The position numbers and the translations under genes were made by a program. The notes below the pieces were generated by a model that did not search any database, was not told the DNA's origin, and was given only the letters and a program-made list of their open reading frames with translations. Of a stretch of 22,570 nt of DNA, positions 18,813-22,570 are shown piece by piece; position 1 is the first letter of the stretch, and the number at the start of each line of letters is the position of its first letter. Location: the NCBI GenBank assembly GCA_003990745.1, contig RBNI01001415.1, positions 1-22,570 on the forward strand, read 5' to 3'. The DNA comes from Jimgerdemannia flammicorona. Its lineage: Eukaryota; Mucoromycota; Endogonomycetes; Endogonales; Endogonaceae.

Positions 18813-18970
18813 TTGGCCAGGCACCTCTTCTGTAGCACTAGCTTAGCCATTATGCAGGGCCCTACCAGCCCCTTGGCCCTGCTCCACAGTACCACCAGTG
18901 CGGCGCTATGGCACAGGACCAGGGTGCCCATGGGACCTGAACCGGTAATGGGGCCTGAATCTGTGGTGGA

Positions 18971-19050
18971 CTTCGACTGCTGGAAATGCCCTCTGACTGC
19001 CAGAAGCACCCTCTGACTGCCAGAAGTACCCTCCGACTGCCAGAAGCACC
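18971..19050 (+). repeat. 20-bp tandem repeat, four copies
   Basis: CTCTGACTGCCAGAAGCACC recurs at 18991, 19011 and 19031 with single changes, and a more divergent unit lies at 18971. The core GACTGCC is the reverse complement of the GGCAGTC core of the array at 18715-18812. Confidence 0.93.
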
Positions 19051-19176
19051 CTCTGCCCACTGACTCGGGTGCTGACAGCTTGGGGCTGCTCCTTGCAGCT
19101 GGCAGAGGGCCACAAATTTTGCATGCTCCCTCTGCCTGCCCCGCCCATCCTGGACACTTGTGGCTTGGGGCTGCCC
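19051..19176. other. GC-rich flank next to LTR2
   Basis: This short GC-rich stretch with several CpG sites has no recognised gene. The last five bases, TGCCC (19172-19176), would be the target duplication of element B. Confidence 0.5.
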
Positions 19177-19621
19177 TGTAATAACTCTCACTTCTATCCC
19201 TCTCTTATCCTTTGGATAATTAAGAAAGTGGACTATTACTTAGGAACTTAGTACACAATGTGTACCAAGAAGCCTTCAGTTGAGGAAGTGCTCACTTTTA
19301 AGTAGTTGTAGTGGCAGTACCTTATCTTTCAAAGATCTTTCTCTTGTGCCCTATTTTGAGGGTCTTGTTCTTTGCTGTGGACAGACTGAATTCACCTTGG
19401 AATTCAGGTTCAATGGGTTTACTTAAGTCTTTGGAGATTGATATATCGGTCTCAGTTCTGGTAGAAGTTAGCTAGGCTTCTGGAGTTTAGTCAGAAAACA
19501 CTAGAGTCACTTAGATGTCATTACTAAGACTCAGGAGAATGTGTGTGTATGGGGGGGGGGACTTGATTCTTGTATCAAGGACTGAACTAAAACTGCTTTA
19601 TTTTGGATGAAAACTGGGGGG

Positions 19622-19629
19622 TATTTATA
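19622..19629 (-). promoter_or_regulatory. TATA box in LTR2
   Basis: The minus strand reads GTATAAATACCC (19630-19619), identical to the LTR1 box and to a box ahead of the third ORF (20869-20858). Confidence 0.65.
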
Positions 19630-19889
19630 CAAGTTGGTCCACGATTTCTGACTAAGTATGAGTGACTAATTTGGTAACTATAATGAGGTTTGTGATCGCG
19701 ACCTTTGTCAGGTAGTTTTTGGTAAAGAATATCTTTGTGATCAGGACCTCAATTACTAGGCAATAATCAGCAGCTGTGGCAACTGTTGCTGCGGCACCGG
19801 TTGTCAGAGATAAGCTAAATATCATTTTCCGCATCATTTGTTTGTATTGTTCGTCACTTGTTATTCATATGCCGCGCTCGATCATATGA

Positions 19890-19897
19890 TGACGTCA
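19890..19897. promoter_or_regulatory. Perfect CRE-type palindrome (TGACGTCA) in LTR2
   Basis: This 8-bp CREB/ATF-type bZIP site lies about 55 bp inside the U3 edge. The matching site in LTR1 (4778-4785) reads TGACATCA, having lost the CpG. Function is inferred from the match only. Confidence 0.45.
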
Positions 19898-19952
19898 TTG
19901 CCAGGTCACATGATCATTCGTCACGTCCCATCTGTTTGCTTGTTCTATTACA

Positions 19953-19965
19953 TCCTTCCCTCCTT
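19953..19965 (-). other. Polypurine tract of element B
   Basis: The minus strand reads AAGGAGGGAAGGA immediately before the LTR end TGTAATA. The stop codon of the third ORF (TAA, 19966-19964) overlaps its start. Confidence 0.9.
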
Positions 19966-20795
19966 AGAAATCAATGTCCTCATTGATTGAGAAATTGAGA
20001 ACCAGGGGAGAGAAAGGTGGGGAATCCTCCTCAAGGTTATTACCATCTTCTTCAGGGACAGGGGGGGGTGGTGGTTGCAGATGGCTCGCTGACCAGGATG
20101 GAGAAGTCAATGAGGTCTGCAAATGGTTCCTGCATTGGAATAGGTACTGGTGTAGGAGTTCTCCATCTGATGTGGTTGGGGCCATCCAGGTAGGGCTCTT
20201 GGTCTTCATGCCTGGGAATATCCATTCGGATGGGTGGTCCTTCAAAGAGGTCAGAGAGATCTTGGAGCCATTGGTCAGGGTTGTTATTCAGGAGGGGGCT
20301 CCAGTAGGGTTCACAGTCAGTAGACTTGAGGGTGATCTAGGAGTTGGCTTCTTGGGCTACCTTGATCTCTAGTTCATCGACCTCAAGGAAAGAGAGGTTC
20401 TGGAAGTCCTTCAGTTGTATGTAGTTGAGGTTGGGGATTGTGAAGGGTGTATGGCACATGATTTGATGGACCTTCTTGGCAAGCCATTGCTCGTACCTGT
20501 CTAGGTGAGTCCAGTCAGAGACCTGGTCCATGGGTAGGTCATTCGTATGTTGGAAGAGCTGGTGCCCAATTTCATATTCATGCCAGATTTCTAGGTGGCT
20601 GGTAGCAAGGTAGACCCTTTCAATAAGTTCGCAGCAGTCAAGGACATACTGTCCTAGGTCCTGGCTGGAGAGGTTAAGGGCCTCTGAGCAGCAATTCCTT
20701 CCTTGGATGGCAATCTGGATGTGTCCAAAGAGGTGGTCAACCTGGCTTAGGAGGGGCTGGCTACGGTGGGCAGTTTGGCGGTAGGTGGCAGGCAT
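19964..20795 (-). pseudogene. Third ORF of element B (between pol and 3' LTR), unknown function
   Basis: About 277 codons run from ATG 20795 (MPATYRQTAHRSQPLLSQ) to the TAA at 19966-19964. The frame is broken by one TAG (20339-20337) and by one slip at the G8 run near 20060 (C8 on the coding strand). The N-terminal 150 residues look globular (LGQYVLDCCELIERVYL, YEQWLAKKVHQIMCH). The C-terminal 120 are acidic and Pro-rich (LSDLFEGPPIRMD, ATTTPPPVPEEDG). I see no signal peptide, membrane helix, zinc finger or catalytic motif, so it is not envelope-like despite its env-like position. A TATA-like box lies about 65 bp upstream. The frame is open upstream to 20924, so 20795 is chosen as the first ATG after that box. 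It could be a captured host gene or an accessory protein of the element. Confidence 0.65.
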
Positions 20796-20857
20796 TCTTG
20801 TCTTGTCTTTTCTTTGTGAGGAAAGGGGGGATAAGAGTTGCGGAGTATTCTTGCCTT

Positions 20858-20869
20858 GGGTATTTATAC
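20858..20869 (-). promoter_or_regulatory. TATA-like box upstream of the third ORF
   Basis: The minus strand reads GTATAAATACCC, the same 12 bases as the TATA boxes of LTR1 and LTR2. It lies 63 bp before ATG 20795, a typical fungal core-promoter spacing. Confidence 0.5.
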
Positions 20870-21223
20870 TTATTTGCCCATCTGATGTGACCTTCCTTTG
20901 GTCATGCTTTCTGGCAAAATGCATGACCTGTGCTGTAAGTGGAACATGTACTGGTCATATGAGAAAATTCCGATTTCAAAGATCTCGTCACTCGTAGTTG
21001 TGGTTACACAGGGTTAACAGGTCTTGGTCTACTTTTTTTTTGTCTGGTTGGTGCATTTGCAAGGACTGGCCATCCTTGTCTAGGGCAAGGGCTCTCATTG
21101 TCACGGCTGGGGGTTCAAACCTCTCAGAAATAGACTTTTCTTATAATCCGAGGCAATTCCTAGTAACAATATCTGTCACATAGATGGACTTAGACAGGTT
21201 TTGACATTGTCAGCTTTCCTAAG

Positions 21224-21277
21224 TTTCACATGAAGCATCTGTCATCATCCAGCGGAGATGACACAGATGGTGTGAAA
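21224..21277. repeat. Imperfect inverted repeat (hairpin)
   Basis: TTTCACA…CATCTGT…CATC on the left pairs with GATG…ACAGATG…TGTGAAA on the right, across a loop of about 10 bases, with small internal bulges. It lies about 170 bp downstream of the pol stop codon. Confidence 0.8.
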
Positions 21278-21442
21278 TGGAGTTGTTCAAATGCATTTTG
21301 CTAATACTGTACTAGATTGTTCTTTTGCCTGGATATCTTCTTGTTGGTTATCCATAGTGTTCCTTTCTCCGCAATGTTTAGTATTATATGTTTCCAGATA
21401 AAAATATGTGGTATCCTTCTTGCTCGCTATATGCTCCTATAC

Positions 21443-22570
21443 TTAGAGCTGTAGTTCCTTCCTTTGCTGGGGGGTGAGTGTTTCCATGTAGTCCTGGAGG
21501 GCTTTACGTGCATTCTTCAGAGCTTCTTCTTTTTCCCAGATGGCATCATGGGTGGAGTAACCCTTCCACTTGATCAGAAAAAGGTGCTTGACTGTTTTGG
21601 GATATTTGCAGACCTTGTGGTCAAGTACTTCCTCAATTTCGAATTCCTCATGATCATTGATCCTAATTGGGGGTGGTGGTGGAACTGTATGCTCGGGAAA
21701 TGGGTTTTCATGGTAGTCCACCAATTGGCTGATATAGAATACTGGGTGTACTCAGATATTGTGGGGAAGTTGCAACTTGTAGTTGACTTTGCTGATTTTT
21801 TCCACAATCTTGTATGGTCCAATTCTTCTAGCACAGAGTTTCTTGGCTGGTTGTTGTGCCAGAGTGTCTGGGTGGAGATGGTCTGTTCTAAGCATGACTA
21901 TGTCGCCAATATTATAGGAGGCTTCTCTTCACTTCAAGTTCACATACTTGATCTGATAGTCTTGTGCTTCTATGAGAGCATCTCTTGTCATTCAGGTAAG
22001 GTCAGAAATGGTCTCAGCCAGATCTTGGGCTGCTAGGACTGCTGATTTCGCAGTGACACTTGGGGTCCTTGGGTGTTAACTGTGGTTCAGGAAAAATGGA
22101 GTCTTCTTTGTGGAGGTTTGCTGACTGTTATTGTAGACAAACTCGGTATGGGCTAGGTACTTGTCCCAATCATTTTGCTTATAACAGCAGAAGATGCTAA
22201 GCATCTGTTTGAGAGTCCTGTTGGTTTGCTCAGTTTGACTGTCAGTCTGAGGATGGTAGGCAGTAGAGAACTTCAGCTTGGTTCCATGGAGGGAGAAGAA
22301 TGCCTTCCAGAAGTTGCTTGTGAACTTGGCATCTCAGTCAGATATGATAGTGCTAGGCATGCCATATAGCCTAAATACTTGGTTGAGAAATATCTCAGCA
22401 ATCTCTGGTACTGTAGCAGTGGTCTTGGTGGGTGCAAAATGGGCTTGTTTACTTAGGCGGTCCATGAATACCACTATGGCATCCCATCCTGCCTTGGTCT
22501 TGGGGAGTTGGACAATGAAGTCCATTGCAATCTGGTCCCAGTTGTGACTTGGAATAGGTAAGGGTTGCAG
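21443..22570 (-). pseudogene. pol: Pol C-terminus of element B: integrase core, GPY/F and chromodomain
   Basis: One frame runs from the window edge to the TAA at 21443. The integrase core has D in MDFIVQLP (22522-22520), D in IISD (22339-22337) and E in SQTEQTNR (22231-22229), a DX35E arrangement. [15 protein letters not shown] and DLHP-type blocks (DHLHPDTLAQQPAKK) follow as in chromoviral integrases. The GPY/F motif is RRIGPYKIVEKISKVNYKL, and the chromodomain follows at the C-terminus. In-frame stops are at 22336-22334 (TGA; an Arg CGA is expected after IISD) and at four later points. The integrase would insert the cDNA, and the chromodomain would steer it to modified chromatin. The upstream part lies outside the window. 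Confidence 0.93.
21480..21650 (-). other. Chromodomain at the Pol C-terminus of element B
   Basis: The residues FEIEEVLDHKV, then HLFLIKWKGYSTHDAIWEKEE and ALQDYMETL give the chromodomain fold signature: beta strands with the conserved WKGY and W-E, then a C-terminal helix. No stop interrupts it. In this family chromodomains bind methylated histone H3 and direct integration. Confidence 0.92.

Larger units (their letters stand above)
19177..19952 (-). repeat. 3' LTR of element B (LTR2)
   Basis: The 776-bp LTR has ends TGTAATA…TATTACA, the same termini as LTR1 (4067-4848), and a near-full-length match to it. LTR2 keeps CpG-rich motifs lost in LTR1, including a perfect TGACGTCA palindrome at 19890-19897 and GATCGCGACC near 19697. 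The polypurine tract on its right shows it is a 3' LTR read on the minus strand. Confidence 0.93.
20796..21442 (-). other. Spacer between pol and the third ORF
   Basis: This stretch of about 650 bp has no convincing coding. It contains a long imperfect hairpin (21224-21277), a tRNA-like B-box (21108-21126) and the TATA-like box of the third ORF (20869-20858). It may be a leader or promoter region of the third ORF. Confidence 0.5.
19177..22570 (-). mobile_element. Ty3/Gypsy chromovirus element B, 3' half
   Basis: Reading leftwards from the window edge, the order is integrase core, GPY/F motif, chromodomain, a non-coding spacer with a hairpin, a third ORF, polypurine tract and 3' LTR. Integrase through chromodomain stays in one frame with only a few stops, four TGA and one TAA. 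All are explicable by single C-to-T changes, so B is much less decayed than A or C. Its LTR is of the same family as LTR1. The 5' half (LTR, gag, PR, RT) lies beyond the window. Confidence 0.92.

Noticed and set aside
4067..19952. A single LTR element flanked by LTR1 and LTR2
   Set aside because: The primer-binding site lies outside LTR1 and the polypurine tract lies outside LTR2. They are therefore the 5' LTR of one element and the 3' LTR of another, not a pair.
19964..20795. The third ORF as an envelope protein
   Set aside because: The position is env-like, but there is no signal peptide, no hydrophobic membrane segment and no Cys-rich ectodomain.
21108..21126. tRNA-like B-box and T-arm (GGGGGTTCAAACCTCTC) on the plus strand
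   Set aside because: The T-arm pairs well, but the bases on either side do not form an acceptor stem, and no proper D-arm or anticodon arm fits upstream. At best it is a tRNA-derived fragment.

Overview
This looks like a repeat-rich stretch of a filamentous fungal genome, probably an ascomycete. The signs are chromodomain-bearing Ty3/Gypsy elements, a Tad-like LINE, a GT-AG intron of about 140 bp in the one non-transposon gene candidate, and a C-to-T decay pattern (CpA to TpA, and TpG to TpA on the other strand) that resembles repeat-induced point mutation. No bacterial gene, rRNA, intact tRNA or CRISPR was seen. Almost every coding sequence is a decayed retroelement gene, readable only through stops and frameshifts.

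Layout. 1-1100: unassigned, possibly the disrupted continuation of element A. About 1100-4848, minus strand: the 5' half of Ty3/Gypsy element A, made of the 5' LTR (4067-4848), a primer-binding site, then gag, a CCHC zinc knuckle, a dUTPase domain and a retropepsin. 4849-5044 and 10931 to about 16290, plus strand: a second, unrelated and heavily mutated Ty3/Gypsy element C (gag/CCHC, protease, dUTPase, RT, RNase H, integrase, candidate 3' LTR). A Tad-like LINE (5045-10930) sits inside the gag of C, with a 13-bp target-site duplication and an A-rich tail. About 16290-19176: non-retroelement DNA with short tandem repeats and a candidate multi-exon gene or gene relic (17564-18714). 19177-22570, minus strand: the 3' half of element B, of the same LTR family as A, made of integrase, GPY/F motif, chromodomain, an extra third ORF, polypurine tract and 3' LTR.

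Most notable points. Both Gypsy lineages carry a dUTPase domain with all five family motifs recognisable, but in different places: fused in frame behind the gag zinc knuckle and ahead of protease in A, and between protease and RT in C. A and B share an LTR family, so together they suggest a chromovirus family with a gag-linked dUTPase and an additional ORF of about 277 codons downstream of pol. That ORF ends on the polypurine tract and is preceded by a TATA-like 12-mer identical to the one in the LTR promoter. The catalytic Asp or Gly codons of protease, RT and LINE endonuclease/RT have been changed repeatedly at TpG sites, while the catalytic Asp of both dUTPases is still present.

All homology statements come from motif recognition by eye; no database search was run.
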